A stretch of DNA of 64,000 bases from Chloroflexota bacterium (GCA_016860845.1 BOKF01000025.1:1-64000); one strand, 5' to 3'; shown: positions 20,201 to 28,075, counted from the first letter of the stretch. Numbers and translations: made by a program. Notes: generated by a model not told the origin, from the letters alone.

Positions 20201-20294
20201 TAGTTTCATCAAAGCAAAGACGACGAAGTTCTTCATCACTGAAGCCATTAATAAGCAGGGCACGAATGTTTTTTAAATTGTAATATTTAGTCAT
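17208..20294 (-). CDS. STAND-type NTPase with N-terminal effector-associated domain and C-terminal TPRs
   Basis: 1028 residues. Residues 1-85 are an effector-associated death-like helical domain (EAD7-like by my reading; GFSDEELRRLCFD, VYEQLA, NPARF). A basic linker leads to an NB-ARC/STAND NTPase with P-loop GPGGIGKSSLL near residue 148, Walker B IILAFDGVERA near 285, and the sensor LLIISSRDR. A winged-helix region is followed by tetratricopeptide repeats from about 580 to 990 (WLGRNLRLVDQ, AYRNYGTYLHLSGKWEEAH). Such proteins are known or proposed as ligand-triggered conflict or signalling switches in which the EAD recruits an effector bearing a like domain. Here no effector is fused. It is strongly AT-rich. 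An AGAAGGG site precedes the ATG. Confidence 0.88.
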   Translation of the reverse strand: MTKYYNLKNIRALLINGFSDEELRRLCFDETKFRPVYEQLAMNTGKAEIVDRLIEYANRTLQFETLLTLARKYNPARFKEHQPYYAKKPRIARRSQITIDSIQGSRSYEDFLDEWDVANFTNRTRELEILSQTVLSLAKRSLIVNLVGPGGIGKSSLLRKFRQSSRDAGQPIVLIEMDVQLSIPKIIEHSVRQLAQFFEFSELQRALNRYKEIRVLNLYSGIDAEVVSHEDNFSIGNYQAPSKFIRLNLSNEDLTFLQWAEKGGLVDLWIQELNKASDTSPIILAFDGVERAPGFVNWIKTNLVENKLSTKILLIISSRDRLGPTWDKWKNITETIVLGPFTEKEGKDFLERKGVTEAELVNRIVARSHGLPWVLAALSEARGSNMSASIDKIESPENYSTFVKMVINHIANEQTRQLVSCASVLRYFDQSILSFVIGEEISDEAYFKLCCHSFIQTRSDYKRIVHQNFQEFFAQELKERNPDKFSLYHKRATEYFKQRLASQQGDWQEATIEIIVHAIQSNEVEGIKLFRELFSKTERFQSDFGRRLVDELSQLRLKNWISQGWILCARAFLALYYDVEDRDWNKWITSLTNLIENKQGSGNEKKQLVAFAGQVLGSIYYRIGQINNSIACYEASLNFYKSLGDIDSVALCLQWLGRNLRLVDQAKSLEILKESLELYRQLNDRESEIATAIQIVVDYRNQGNWAETRRYSKSCVDLAEQMDNPYQLSRAYRNYGTYLHLSGKWEEAHAYLDQALELARQAGIHHVVAVINLDKGNLLRSQGRYSEANTFYRGAISVYTQQSHKLGLNWTLAEQALLIAILDQDYSRAITVGQEALKELHSLGPNSAYVANTLINLAQIYQLEGRFELAFDYYTQAMSLSQKNKFNYYYSLSCAYLARLHLSRGNENAAVDKIELGLKIAEQYKHFDVISDLNMLQGQILLRKNDLNAAIQSFASAFESAYSYNSFKLDQLVERVVELIEKNLRNQIKEQFVTGLRNVLVIPDKEIQKNYQSQVLEILVSKLREFEK

Positions 20295-20413
20295 TATTTT
20301 CCCTTCTTGAGCCTATCAGACTAATATGTTCTTCACCGTGGTTGGGCATTCTTTAACGCCACTTGCAATGATGTCCTTACTAACAGGTTCAAAAGGAAAA
20401 CATCTATTCTCTG

Positions 20414-21421
20414 TTAAACAGCCTTTAGACCTTCCACTTCGTCTGGAAAAAGGGTTTTCATATGAATAGGTACCTCGGCAAACTTTGAGCGACAATTTGC
20501 TTGGCAACTAACACACAAATGTGGTAAGTAACGCCACACGCCAGTTGGACATAAAACATCATAGGATAAAGCAACGACACAAGGCCCACTTATCACACAT
20601 TGTGCTCCAGTTGCTTCTAATTGGGGTATCATTTGGTAGACAATATCCAATGTATCAATATTCAATGAATTTTGCTGTTGGCGGTTTGTATTACAAGGGG
20701 GTGGACGATCTCCTTTAATTTCTATCCTTAGCTCAAACTCATCATTAGATAACTTTCTCCGCCGTATCCTTGTTTCGATTTTTTCACTAGAATACATGAC
20801 TCCTACAACACAATATGGCACATCGTAATCCCTGATAGCTTTTACAAATAAATCAATTTCTTTATCAGTAATCCCAGGCAGAACAGGCTTAATAGCCAAA
20901 CATGTATTGATCCCCTGTCTCCGAGCATTCAATAAACCCTCTATTCTCAAATAAGGTTCATCGGCAGCAAGTTCAATTCTTTTCCAAAATTGGAATGATG
21001 TGACTGTTGCATAGAGAATTATTTGACCAAACATTGTCTGACTTTTTCCTAGCCGTTTTGCAATCGTCTGATCAACAAAGTATTTAGTTGACAGTTGTAT
21101 TGGATTTTGCAAAGGCGCTAGTGCTTCTACAAATTCTAGGGTTTTATCTGTTACTTCTTTTGAAAAAGGATCACAATATGGAGACAAGGAAATTAGTGTC
21201 CCATTTCTACCTGCTCGAAAACCTTTTTGCGACTCGAGCCACTGCCTTACGTCATCACCGGGAATATCGAAAAGGCGAGGTTTACGAGGATGACCATCAT
21301 CAAAGATAAAGCAATAGACACAATTTGCGCTACAGCCACTGGCTTGGCTAATATAGATTCGGTTAAAACTGTAAGAGATATATGGAGACCAGTCAGAAGG
21401 AATTGATATACCGTCATCCAT
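20414..21421 (-). CDS. Radical SAM protein, SPL/SplB-like
   Basis: 335 residues from the ATG at 21421 (GAAAGG upstream). An alternative ATG at 21460 would add 13 residues. The radical SAM cluster motif is CSANCVYC (Cx3Cx2C) near residue 30, followed by a partial TIM barrel with AIKPVLPGITD. The pattern, with ISLSPYCDPFS and a helper-strand region, resembles the spore photoproduct lyase-like DNA-repair radical SAM group (COG1533). The C terminus has extra cysteines (CVSCQANC), which could bind a second Fe-S cluster or zinc. It lies between the STAND NTPase and the HD hydrolase on the same strand, with spacers of about 120 and 55 bp. The substrate is unknown. Confidence 0.78.
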   Translation of the reverse strand: MDDGISIPSDWSPYISYSFNRIYISQASGCSANCVYCFIFDDGHPRKPRLFDIPGDDVRQWLESQKGFRAGRNGTLISLSPYCDPFSKEVTDKTLEFVEALAPLQNPIQLSTKYFVDQTIAKRLGKSQTMFGQIILYATVTSFQFWKRIELAADEPYLRIEGLLNARRQGINTCLAIKPVLPGITDKEIDLFVKAIRDYDVPYCVVGVMYSSEKIETRIRRRKLSNDEFELRIEIKGDRPPPCNTNRQQQNSLNIDTLDIVYQMIPQLEATGAQCVISGPCVVALSYDVLCPTGVWRYLPHLCVSCQANCRSKFAEVPIHMKTLFPDEVEGLKAV

Positions 21422-21475
21422 GGCTTGAAACCTTTCTTTAAATGCTATTGTAAGTGGCATGCAATAATTTGGTTG

Positions 21476-22147
21476 TTAGAGATTGCTTTCGTCACACAGC
21501 TTCCATTCTTCAAAGAATTGGGCCAAAAATTCCAGCATAAAAGTATGCCGCTGTACGGCAATTTGTCGAGCAGTTTCAGTATTCATGAGATCCTTGAGTA
21601 GTAGAAGTTTTTCATGGAAATGATTAATTGTGGGACTAGTATTATTTTTATACTCCTCGAATGAGGCGTATTGTCGTGGCTTAATATTAGGGTTATACAT
21701 TTCGCGCCCCTTGTGGCCTCCATATGCAAAAGTTCGACCAATTCCAATGGCCCCTATAGCATCAAGGCGGTCAGCATCTTGTACTACCATTCCTTCTAAT
21801 GTTAAGATAGAATTCTCTTCTACAAAAGTACCCTTGAAATTCATATTGAGAATAATTGAGCATACATGTTCGATTACTTTCTCTTCCACGTTTAACTTGG
21901 CAAGCCATTCGGAGGCCAAACGTGGACCAACTGTATGGTCACCACCATAGAATTTCCAGTCAGCAATATCGTGCAATAAAGCTGCTAGTTGGGCCACGAA
22001 CAAATCAACTTTTTCCTTTTTACCAATATATATGGTATTCTTCCAGACTCGGTAAGTGTGCCACCAATCATGTCCAGAGCTTTCACCAGATAATAACTTG
22101 TATACATACTCTTCTGTCAGTTCAATGACCTTTTCGTTATTTGCCAT
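21476..22147 (-). CDS. HD-domain phosphohydrolase, YpgQ/YedJ-like
   Basis: 223 residues from the ATG at 22147 (GGGAGAA upstream). The open frame extends 30 codons further without family features. The HD-type metal site is H of GHDWWHTYRVW, HD in LLHDIADWKF and D in VVQDADRLDAIGA, followed by FAYGGHKGREMY and SPTINHFHEKLLLLKDLMNT. These segments are characteristic of Bacillus YpgQ and E. coli YedJ, described as metal-dependent (d)NTP pyrophosphohydrolases. In the island it could control nucleotide pools or remove a modified nucleotide. It is divergent from murA, with a 128-bp shared promoter region. Confidence 0.85.
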   Translation of the reverse strand: MANNEKVIELTEEYVYKLLSGESSGHDWWHTYRVWKNTIYIGKKEKVDLFVAQLAALLHDIADWKFYGGDHTVGPRLASEWLAKLNVEEKVIEHVCSIILNMNFKGTFVEENSILTLEGMVVQDADRLDAIGAIGIGRTFAYGGHKGREMYNPNIKPRQYASFEEYKNNTSPTINHFHEKLLLLKDLMNTETARQIAVQRHTFMLEFLAQFFEEWKLCDESNL

Positions 22148-22275
22148 TAAATTCTCCCACCACATATGCGAGGTTAATATATAACAAAAATAAAAACTCA
22201 TGTTGAAGTTAGCTTTTTGCAATCCATTATACAACAAGATTAAGCCTAATTAAAGGAATTAAGGAGAAATCCACT

Positions 22276-23574
22276 ATGAGTTCGAAAGACAAAATATTAG
22301 TTAAAGGTCAATTACCTCTGCACGGAGATTTGTGTGTTGATGGAAATAAGAATGCAGCACTTCCTCTAATTGCAGCATCTGTTTTGTGCGAAGGTAAGGT
22401 AGTCCTAAAAAGAATTCCGTTGATTGGGGATGTTAAAACCTTGTGTGAAATTTTGGTAGATATGAAAGCCGATATTTCAACCTCAGAACCAGAGACGATC
22501 ATTATCGATTCGAGTAATCTTGATCCTACTCGATTAAATTCAAATGCCTGGGAGGAAATTCGTGCTGCAGTTCTACTGGTAGGACCCATTCTTAATCGTT
22601 TCGGAAAGTTTGAGTTTCCAGCACCCGGAGGTGATGGAGTTGGACGCAGAAGACTTGACTCGCATCTACTAGCTTTTAAAGAGATGGGGGCGACAATTTG
22701 GGTAAACGAAAAGGGACTCTTCGTAGTAGAAGCTCCGCCTACAGGACTACGACTTTCAGATGTTTGGCTGGATGAAACAAGTGTCACTGCTACTGAAAAC
22801 ATCCTCACGACTGCGGCATCACTTCCGGGTACTACAGTGCTTTATAATGCAGCCTGTGAACCCCATGTTCAAGACTTGGCAAATTTTCTTGTACAATGTG
22901 GTGCTATGATAGAAGGAATTGGAACTAACCGACTCACAATTCACGGGACAAGACAACTAAAATCTGTAAAAGAATTTCATATAGGACCAGATTTTGTGCA
23001 AACAGGGGCTTTTATTGGAATAGGTTTGTGTACAGGATCTGAATTGAGAATACGTAATGCAGGTATACAACATATGCGGCCAATACAAATAGGTTTAGCA
23101 AAATTTGGAGCCGCTATCCAAATACAAGGTGATGATATCATTGTTCCAGCCAAACAAGATTTGAGAATCGTAGAAGATACAAGGCAAGCTATCGCTAAAC
23201 TTGATACTCACCCCTGGCCGGGTTTCCCTTCCGATATGAGCAGCACAGCAGTTGTTCTAGCTACACAAACAGAAGGTGCTATATTAATACATGAGAAAAT
23301 GTATGAAAGCCGACTTTTCTTCATTGACAAATTAGTGAGAATGGGTGCACGTATTAGTTTGTGTGATCCGCATAGAGCAATTGTAGTTGGAAAAACACAG
23401 CTTTTAGGGGCGAAACTAGAGAGCCTTGACATTCGTGCAGGTATTGCTTTAATTACTGCTGGATTGTGTGCAAAAGGTGAAACCACAATTGCAAACGCAA
23501 AGCAGGTTGATCGAGGTTTCTATAGAATTGAGGAAAGGCTTAGAAATATTGGTGCATATGTCGAACGTATCTAA
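22276..23574 (+). CDS. murA: UDP-N-acetylglucosamine 1-carboxyvinyltransferase MurA (AT-rich copy)
   Basis: 432 residues, full family length, with AAGGAGA nine bases before the ATG. It transfers enolpyruvate from PEP to UDP-GlcNAc, the first step of peptidoglycan synthesis. The conserved Lys lies in GNKNAALP, the general-base Asp in PWPGFPSDM, and the late Arg in DIRAGIAL. The flexible loop reads APGGDGVGRRRLD, so the position of E. coli Cys115 is Asp (residue 120), a substitution known to give fosfomycin insensitivity in mycobacterial and chlamydial MurA. The gene is AT-rich and sits at the edge of an island, immediately upstream and in frame with the GC-rich tail of another murA. Confidence 0.93.
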   Translation: MSSKDKILVKGQLPLHGDLCVDGNKNAALPLIAASVLCEGKVVLKRIPLIGDVKTLCEILVDMKADISTSEPETIIIDSSNLDPTRLNSNAWEEIRAAVLLVGPILNRFGKFEFPAPGGDGVGRRRLDSHLLAFKEMGATIWVNEKGLFVVEAPPTGLRLSDVWLDETSVTATENILTTAASLPGTTVLYNAACEPHVQDLANFLVQCGAMIEGIGTNRLTIHGTRQLKSVKEFHIGPDFVQTGAFIGIGLCTGSELRIRNAGIQHMRPIQIGLAKFGAAIQIQGDDIIVPAKQDLRIVEDTRQAIAKLDTHPWPGFPSDMSSTAVVLATQTEGAILIHEKMYESRLFFIDKLVRMGARISLCDPHRAIVVGKTQLLGAKLESLDIRAGIALITAGLCAKGETTIANAKQVDRGFYRIEERLRNIGAYVERI

Positions 23575-23589
23575 ATTATTTCCAAAATA

Positions 23590-23970
23590 AACGCCCCCTG
23601 GCCGGCCTTCCCCGCCGACATGATGAGCGTTACCCTGGTGGCGGCCACCCAGGCCACCGGCACCGTTCTCTTTCACGAAAAAATGTACGAAAGCCGGCTC
23701 TACTTTGTAGACCGGCTCATCAGTATGGGTGCGCGCATTGTGTTGTGCGACCCGCACCGGGCGCTGGTGCAGGGTCCGAGTACCCTGCGCGGCGACCGCC
23801 AGGGAATTTCCAGCCCGGATATCCGCGCCGGCATTGCCCTGCTCATTGCCGCCCTCTGCGCCGAAGGCCAAACGGTGATGCACAATATCGCCCAGATAGA
23901 TCGGGGTTATGAAAATATCGAGGGCAAGTTGTTGGAACTGGGGGCCAAGATAAAGCGAGTTAGTGATTGA
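23590..23970 (+). pseudogene. murA: 3' remnant of a second, GC-rich murA
   Basis: An open frame of about 127 codons corresponds to MurA residues from about 312 to the end: [53 protein letters not shown]. It matches the tail of the full-length murA just upstream but is GC-rich like the surrounding chromosome. The first two-thirds, including the catalytic loop, is missing and is not found at the left end of the island. It continues in the same reading frame after the murA stop at 23572-23574. An internal ATG at 23620 could start translation, but the product would lack one domain and be inactive. Confidence 0.85.
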
Positions 23971-23980
23971 ATGGCTCAAC

Positions 23981-24038
23981 GAATGAGCGAATGGCGAGTA
24001 GTAGACAATTAGCTTTCATTCGCCATTCGTTATTCGCC
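23981..24038. repeat. Inverted pair of GAATGGCGA-type words
   Basis: Left arm 23981-24000 and right arm 24014-24038 consist of degenerate GAATG/CATTC words. CGAATGGCGA (23989-23998) and TCGCCATTCG (24020-24029) are perfect inverses. It could also act as a transcript-end hairpin for the convergent genes. Confidence 0.5.
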
Positions 24039-24044
24039 CTTCCT

Positions 24045-24887
24045 CTATTCTGTCTCGTCCGTCCGCGTCAATTCATCGAAAATAGCGTAAACATTAGCCC
24101 GGTGTAAATCCTGGACCAAACCGTTGAGTGGAATACGACTCTTGCCACAGCGATCAATGGTCAGCTTGTCAAGCGCCTCTCTACCTTTGCCTTTTTCAAC
24201 CACCTCGACAACTTTTTGCTCCAAAACATCTAGATAACGGATGCTCGACTCCAGCGATCCCGGAATTTCACCGCGCAGCAGCACTTCCCCGTGACCCTGC
24301 ACGATACTCTCCAGGTTGTAATCCTTCAAAAATTTGAGCGAATTTTTGAACTCGTGGCGATCCCCCCAGACAAAATAAGGCACGGGCATCACCGTATCGG
24401 CGGCAAGCAGCACCTTGTCTTCCCGTACATAGGCCACGGTTGAGTCCAGGGTGTGACCGGGGGTCAGGGTCATCTCAATAGACTTATTGCCGACGTGTAA
24501 GACCAAATCACCTTCGTCAAAAACAACGTCGGGGACACGGATGATGACTTCATCCAACAAAGTATTATCCCGCGACTCGTCCAGGGCGCTCTCACCCAAC
24601 TCCAGCATCAACTGCTGGCACCGTTTATGACAAACCAGCTCAACCATATCGTCAAAGAGATAATTGCCGTTGGTGTGGTCACCGTGCCAGTGGGTATTCA
24701 CCAAATACTTGATCGGACCCTGGCCCAAGGCCCGCAAGTACTCAATCATCTCCCGCGTTTCAACCGGAAACGGCAGGGTGTCTATGACCACGATGCCCTC
24801 TCTGGTCACCACGGCTGAAGCCGTCACCTGGGCATACAAGTCGCTGGTGAAAACGTAAATATCATCAGATACGCGCTCGCGTCGCAT
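24045..24887 (-). CDS. Metallo-beta-lactamase-fold hydrolase
   Basis: 280 residues from the ATG at 24887 with GGAGG seven bases upstream. Sixteen extra upstream codons are rejected. The zinc ligands are in NTHWHGDHTNG (HxHxDH), the next His is in LTPGHTLDS, an Asp is in LLAADTVMP and the last His is in VQGHGEV. The spacing fits the MBL superfamily, in the branch with broad roles (lactonases, quinol-like hydrolases and others). The C-terminal helical tail (residues about 225-280) is uncharacterised. No signal peptide is present, so it is cytoplasmic. The substrate is unknown. Confidence 0.85.
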   Translation of the reverse strand: MRRERVSDDIYVFTSDLYAQVTASAVVTREGIVVIDTLPFPVETREMIEYLRALGQGPIKYLVNTHWHGDHTNGNYLFDDMVELVCHKRCQQLMLELGESALDESRDNTLLDEVIIRVPDVVFDEGDLVLHVGNKSIEMTLTPGHTLDSTVAYVREDKVLLAADTVMPVPYFVWGDRHEFKNSLKFLKDYNLESIVQGHGEVLLRGEIPGSLESSIRYLDVLEQKVVEVVEKGKGREALDKLTIDRCGKSRIPLNGLVQDLHRANVYAIFDELTRTDETE

Positions 24888-25076
24888 CCGAAAGCCTCCA
24901 AAAAAGTGAAATGTAGAACAGGGGAAGGATAGCACAAAGGAATAGGCAGTGTCAAGGGTTTTTTAAGGTAAATTTGACCAATTTTGAGACCTTAAAGATT
25001 TTCATGAGGCCCACCATTGAAGTCTGCTCACAATTGACGGCAATCCCTTTTGTCCATACAATCCACTTCTGTGAAA

Positions 25077-26483
25077 ATGCTGACCATGCCTCATTCTTTT
25101 AAGTGGCTGTGGCTCATCGTCGTATGGCTGGTCTTTCCTCAGGCAAGCGCCGCCCATCCGCTCGATGAATTTTACCAGGTCACCTACGTGACGATAGCTG
25201 CTAACCGGATTACCTTGCGAATTGAGCAGTACACCGGCGTGCTGATTGCCCCTCAAATATTAAAACTCGTTGACACCGATCAGGATGATTTTATCTCCAC
25301 AGCCGAGAGTCAGGCTTACGTTAATCTTTTTCTCAAAGACATCACCTTTGAAATTGACAACCAACCAACACCGCTTACGCCCGCCGGCCTTGATTTTTCC
25401 ACTCCCTTGGACCTGCGCGCCGGAGTCGGGGTTATTCGGATCAACCTCTCCGCCGACCTGCCGCTCGACCATCGCGGCAGTCACCAGTTTTACTATAAAA
25501 ACAATTTCCTGCCCGACATTAGTGTTTATCTGGTCAATGCTATTAGCGATGCACCTGGTCGGGTCAATATTACCAACCACGAGCAGGACGTATTCCAGAG
25601 CAGCCTGCGCCTCAAATACAGCGTCGAGCCTGGCGCGCCTGCTGCCATTAACGCCGCAGCAACTCCGGCCAAAATCGAAATGCCGGGCGGCGTCCCTGCC
25701 GGACAGGAGCAGCTCACCGGCTACCTTTACAGTACCACCCTGTCGCCGTTGCTGCTTGCCGCCGCCTTGGGTTTGGCAGCGCTGCTAGGCGGGCTGCACG
25801 CCCTTACTCCTGGTCATGGCAAAACCCTGGTGGCGGCCTATTTGATTGGCAGCCGGGGCACAACCGCTCAAGCGATTGCACTGGGCAGTATTGTCACTTT
25901 CACCCACACCGCTTCGGTCATCGTTATCGGGCTGCTGGCGCTGTTGGCCAGCCAGTTTATTGTGCCCAATATTCTCGTGCCTGTGCTGGAAATAATATCC
26001 GGCTTCTTGGTGGTCATACTGGGCCTCCGGCTCTTGCGGAACCGCTGGCGCTTCCGTAACGAAGATGCTCACCACCATCCCCATGACCATTCTCATCCTC
26101 ACGTTCACGACGACCATCACCCGCAATGGAAAATAGAGAGCCACCATCACCACTTGCCGGAGCAAGTGGCCCTGAGTGACTTGCTGGCACTGGGCATCTC
26201 TGGCGGGCTGGTTCCTTGCCCGGAAGCGTTGGGGGTCATGCTGCTTGCTATCGGCCTCAACCGCGTTTTGCTGGGTCTGGGTCTCATTGTCGCCTTCAGC
26301 TTTGGACTGGCAGCAGTGCTGATCGTCATCGGTATTTTACTGGTCCGCTCAAAAGCGCTGCTCGACCGGCTGGGCGGGCTGGGCGGACGCTGGCAGAAGT
26401 GGCTGCCCCTGGTCAGCGCTGTTGTTGTCACCGTGTTAGGGGTGGGGATTGTCGTCAAGGGGATACTGGCTTACGTCGGATGA
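25077..26483 (+). CDS. NicO/RcnA-family Ni2+/Co2+ transporter with extracytoplasmic EF-hand domain
   Basis: 468 residues from the ATG at 25077, although upstream GTG/TTG and an ATG three codons later are possible and no strong ribosome site decides. A signal peptide (LWLIVVWLVFPQASAAHP) leads to an extracytoplasmic domain of about 180 residues. This contains a canonical EF-hand loop, DTDQDDFISTAE (about 66-77). Six membrane segments follow, with HALTPGHGKTLVAAYL (the HX4DH-like NicO motif region) and SGGLVPCPEALGVML. A His-rich cytoplasmic loop (HHHPHDHSHPHVHDDHHP, about 331-350) is typical of metal binding in this family. It is probably a metal exporter or importer; direction is not readable from sequence. 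Confidence 0.83.
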   Translation: MLTMPHSFKWLWLIVVWLVFPQASAAHPLDEFYQVTYVTIAANRITLRIEQYTGVLIAPQILKLVDTDQDDFISTAESQAYVNLFLKDITFEIDNQPTPLTPAGLDFSTPLDLRAGVGVIRINLSADLPLDHRGSHQFYYKNNFLPDISVYLVNAISDAPGRVNITNHEQDVFQSSLRLKYSVEPGAPAAINAAATPAKIEMPGGVPAGQEQLTGYLYSTTLSPLLLAAALGLAALLGGLHALTPGHGKTLVAAYLIGSRGTTAQAIALGSIVTFTHTASVIVIGLLALLASQFIVPNILVPVLEIISGFLVVILGLRLLRNRWRFRNEDAHHHPHDHSHPHVHDDHHPQWKIESHHHHLPEQVALSDLLALGISGGLVPCPEALGVMLLAIGLNRVLLGLGLIVAFSFGLAAVLIVIGILLVRSKALLDRLGGLGGRWQKWLPLVSAVVVTVLGVGIVVKGILAYVG

Positions 26484-26531
26484 TGAGAGGAAACGTGGAG
26501 CGATGAGGCGAGGAAAAGAAGTGTCTTAGCC

Positions 26532-27284
26532 TCATCCTTCTTCGCCGCTTCGTCGCGTTGCCTGCTGAGCCACAAACGCCCGTGCCCAGGCTTCGATTCT
26601 GGCCCGCTGGCTGAACCCCACGATAACCACCACTCCGATCCCCACCATCAGCGCCGCCAGCCACGACGGCGGCAGGTCCACTACGCTGCTGCCCGTCCAG
26701 ACCAACAGGGCGGTAAACGGACCCCGGCTGGCTAAAATAGCCAAAGCAAAGGTGCGCAGCCGAATCGTGGTCAATCCGGCAAAAAAGTACGGCAAATCCC
26801 CAACCGGGATCAGCAGAATCAACCACCAGGCCCAAAAGGAGTTGATGTGGGCGATGTCGCTCCAATGAGCCAGGGTATCGTTCCCCAGCCGCTGTTCCAG
26901 CCAGGGTCGCCCCAGGCGACGTCCTAACCACGCCGCCAGGGTTCCCCCCGTTACCATCCCGGCGAGAGTGTAAATCGTGCCGGGGATGAAACCAAACAAA
27001 ATGCCCGCCAACACCTGCACCGGGTAGCCGGGAATCGGCGCGACCACAATCTGGATCACATTGAGCAAGAAAACGGCCAGCGGCGCCAGCGGCCCCAATT
27101 GCTCCAGCCAGGCTCGAATTGCCGCCGGGTTGGTCCCCACATGTGACAGCGGCAGCCATAAGGCCGCCAGCACGGCGATAAAGAGGAATCCGCCCAGCCA
27201 GGGGAGCCAGGTTTGAACTGCTGAAGGCGTTGAGAGACGCTGAATTCGCTGAAAAAAGCCAGGCTTTCGTGGTTTACCACTCAT
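26532..27284 (-). CDS. TVP38/TMEM64 (VTT-domain, DedA-superfamily) membrane protein
   Basis: 250 residues. One membrane segment follows a basic N terminus, then comes the VTT domain: QIVVAPIPGYPVQVLAGILFG (with the conserved reentrant motif), TIYTLAGMVTGGTLAAWLGRR, and the later RLIP-like LLIPVGDLPYFFAGLT. The family is linked to lipid scrambling, undecaprenyl-phosphate recycling and membrane homeostasis. A short basic cytoplasmic tail ends the protein. It converges with the NicO-type gene and is divergent from the EAD adaptor gene. Confidence 0.87.
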   Translation of the reverse strand: MSGKPRKPGFFQRIQRLSTPSAVQTWLPWLGGFLFIAVLAALWLPLSHVGTNPAAIRAWLEQLGPLAPLAVFLLNVIQIVVAPIPGYPVQVLAGILFGFIPGTIYTLAGMVTGGTLAAWLGRRLGRPWLEQRLGNDTLAHWSDIAHINSFWAWWLILLIPVGDLPYFFAGLTTIRLRTFALAILASRGPFTALLVWTGSSVVDLPPSWLAALMVGIGVVVIVGFSQRARIEAWARAFVAQQATRRSGEEG

Positions 27285-27484
27285 TCTTTGCCAGCTCTCT
27301 CATTGATTTCGCTGCGTCTCAATCTCAGCATTTTCAATATCCCCTCAGTCCTTTCAGCGGTTCAACCTCATTATATTTTTAAACAGGGTCAGGGTCAAGT
27401 GATTTTTGGGTCGAGACACGGAAAGAAAAAGGATTTAAATCCTGATTGTAACCAAGCCCTATCTGTGCTATACTGAATTCACCC

Positions 27485-28075
27485 ATGACCGATCCGGAAA
27501 CCTTTTACCAGCAAGTTTATCACAACCTGCTTATCCTCAAGGAACGTGAGGCCAGGTATAGAAACCGCGCCCGTGTACCCGCAACCCTGCTCGATCAGAT
27601 CGAGAATCATGAAAGGGCAATCTTTCTGACCCGGCAGCGCCTCGACGGCCTCATGAGTGAGTACGATTGGCGAGAGGCCCTGAAATCGCTCGAACTGGCC
27701 GATGTCTCTGCCGAGCCGGGCGAGGGGGAGACCGCCGCCGACGTCGAACCGGCTCATACTACCGAGCCAGATGTCCTACCACCCATCACGGAGTACCGTC
27801 TGGCCAACATCCGCGACTTATTGACCACAGGGTTCAGCGATACAGAGCTGCGCAATTTCTGTTTCGACCAGCCTGAATTCCGGGAGGTTTACGAGCAACT
27901 GGCTGAACAGACCGGTAAGGAGGAAATCATCAGCTTATTGATGGAGCACGCCGACCAAAATCTCTTGTTTGAGATGCTCCTCGCCTGGGCCAAAGAACGC
28001 AATCCGGCCCGCTATAAGCGGCACCAACCTTATACCAACATTCAAAACATTCAACCTTCAAACCTTCAACCTTAA
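27485..28075 (+). CDS. Stand-alone adaptor protein with C-terminal effector-associated domain
   Basis: 196 residues. Residues about 8-60 form a helical hairpin (LKEREARYRNRARVPATLL, QIENHERAIFLT). An acidic, Pro/Glu-rich linker (70-100) leads to an EAD at about 103-185. Its signature, GFSDTELRNFCFDQPEF, VYEQLAEQTGKEEII, NPARYKRHQPY, closely matches the N terminus of the STAND NTPase at 17208-20294. It has no catalytic domain, so it looks like a pure adaptor that joins EAD partners. It lies 11 bp upstream of the FHA-ABC exporter and probably forms an operon with it. The N-terminal hairpin also resembles the C terminus of the pentapeptide protein at 46208. Confidence 0.75.
   Translation: MTDPETFYQQVYHNLLILKEREARYRNRARVPATLLDQIENHERAIFLTRQRLDGLMSEYDWREALKSLELADVSAEPGEGETAADVEPAHTTEPDVLPPITEYRLANIRDLLTTGFSDTELRNFCFDQPEFREVYEQLAEQTGKEEIISLLMEHADQNLLFEMLLAWAKERNPARYKRHQPYTNIQNIQPSNLQP

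Larger units (their letters stand above)
17205..23590. other. AT-rich genomic island inserted against a murA remnant
   Basis: A hand-counted line inside is about 40% G+C against about 57% in a line of the flanking genes. The island carries three minus-strand genes (STAND NTPase, radical SAM, HD hydrolase) and a plus-strand murA. The right edge is sharp: base composition changes at about 23590, exactly where homology to the 3' part of a second murA begins. The left edge coincides with the stop of the SAM hydrolase gene. I see no integrase, terminal repeat or target duplication. Confidence 0.7.

Noticed and set aside
23620..23970. A functional short MurA protein from the ATG at 23620
   Set aside because: It would hold only the C-terminal part of MurA without the catalytic loop and the UDP-GlcNAc site, and it has no ribosome site. 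Treated as a pseudogene.
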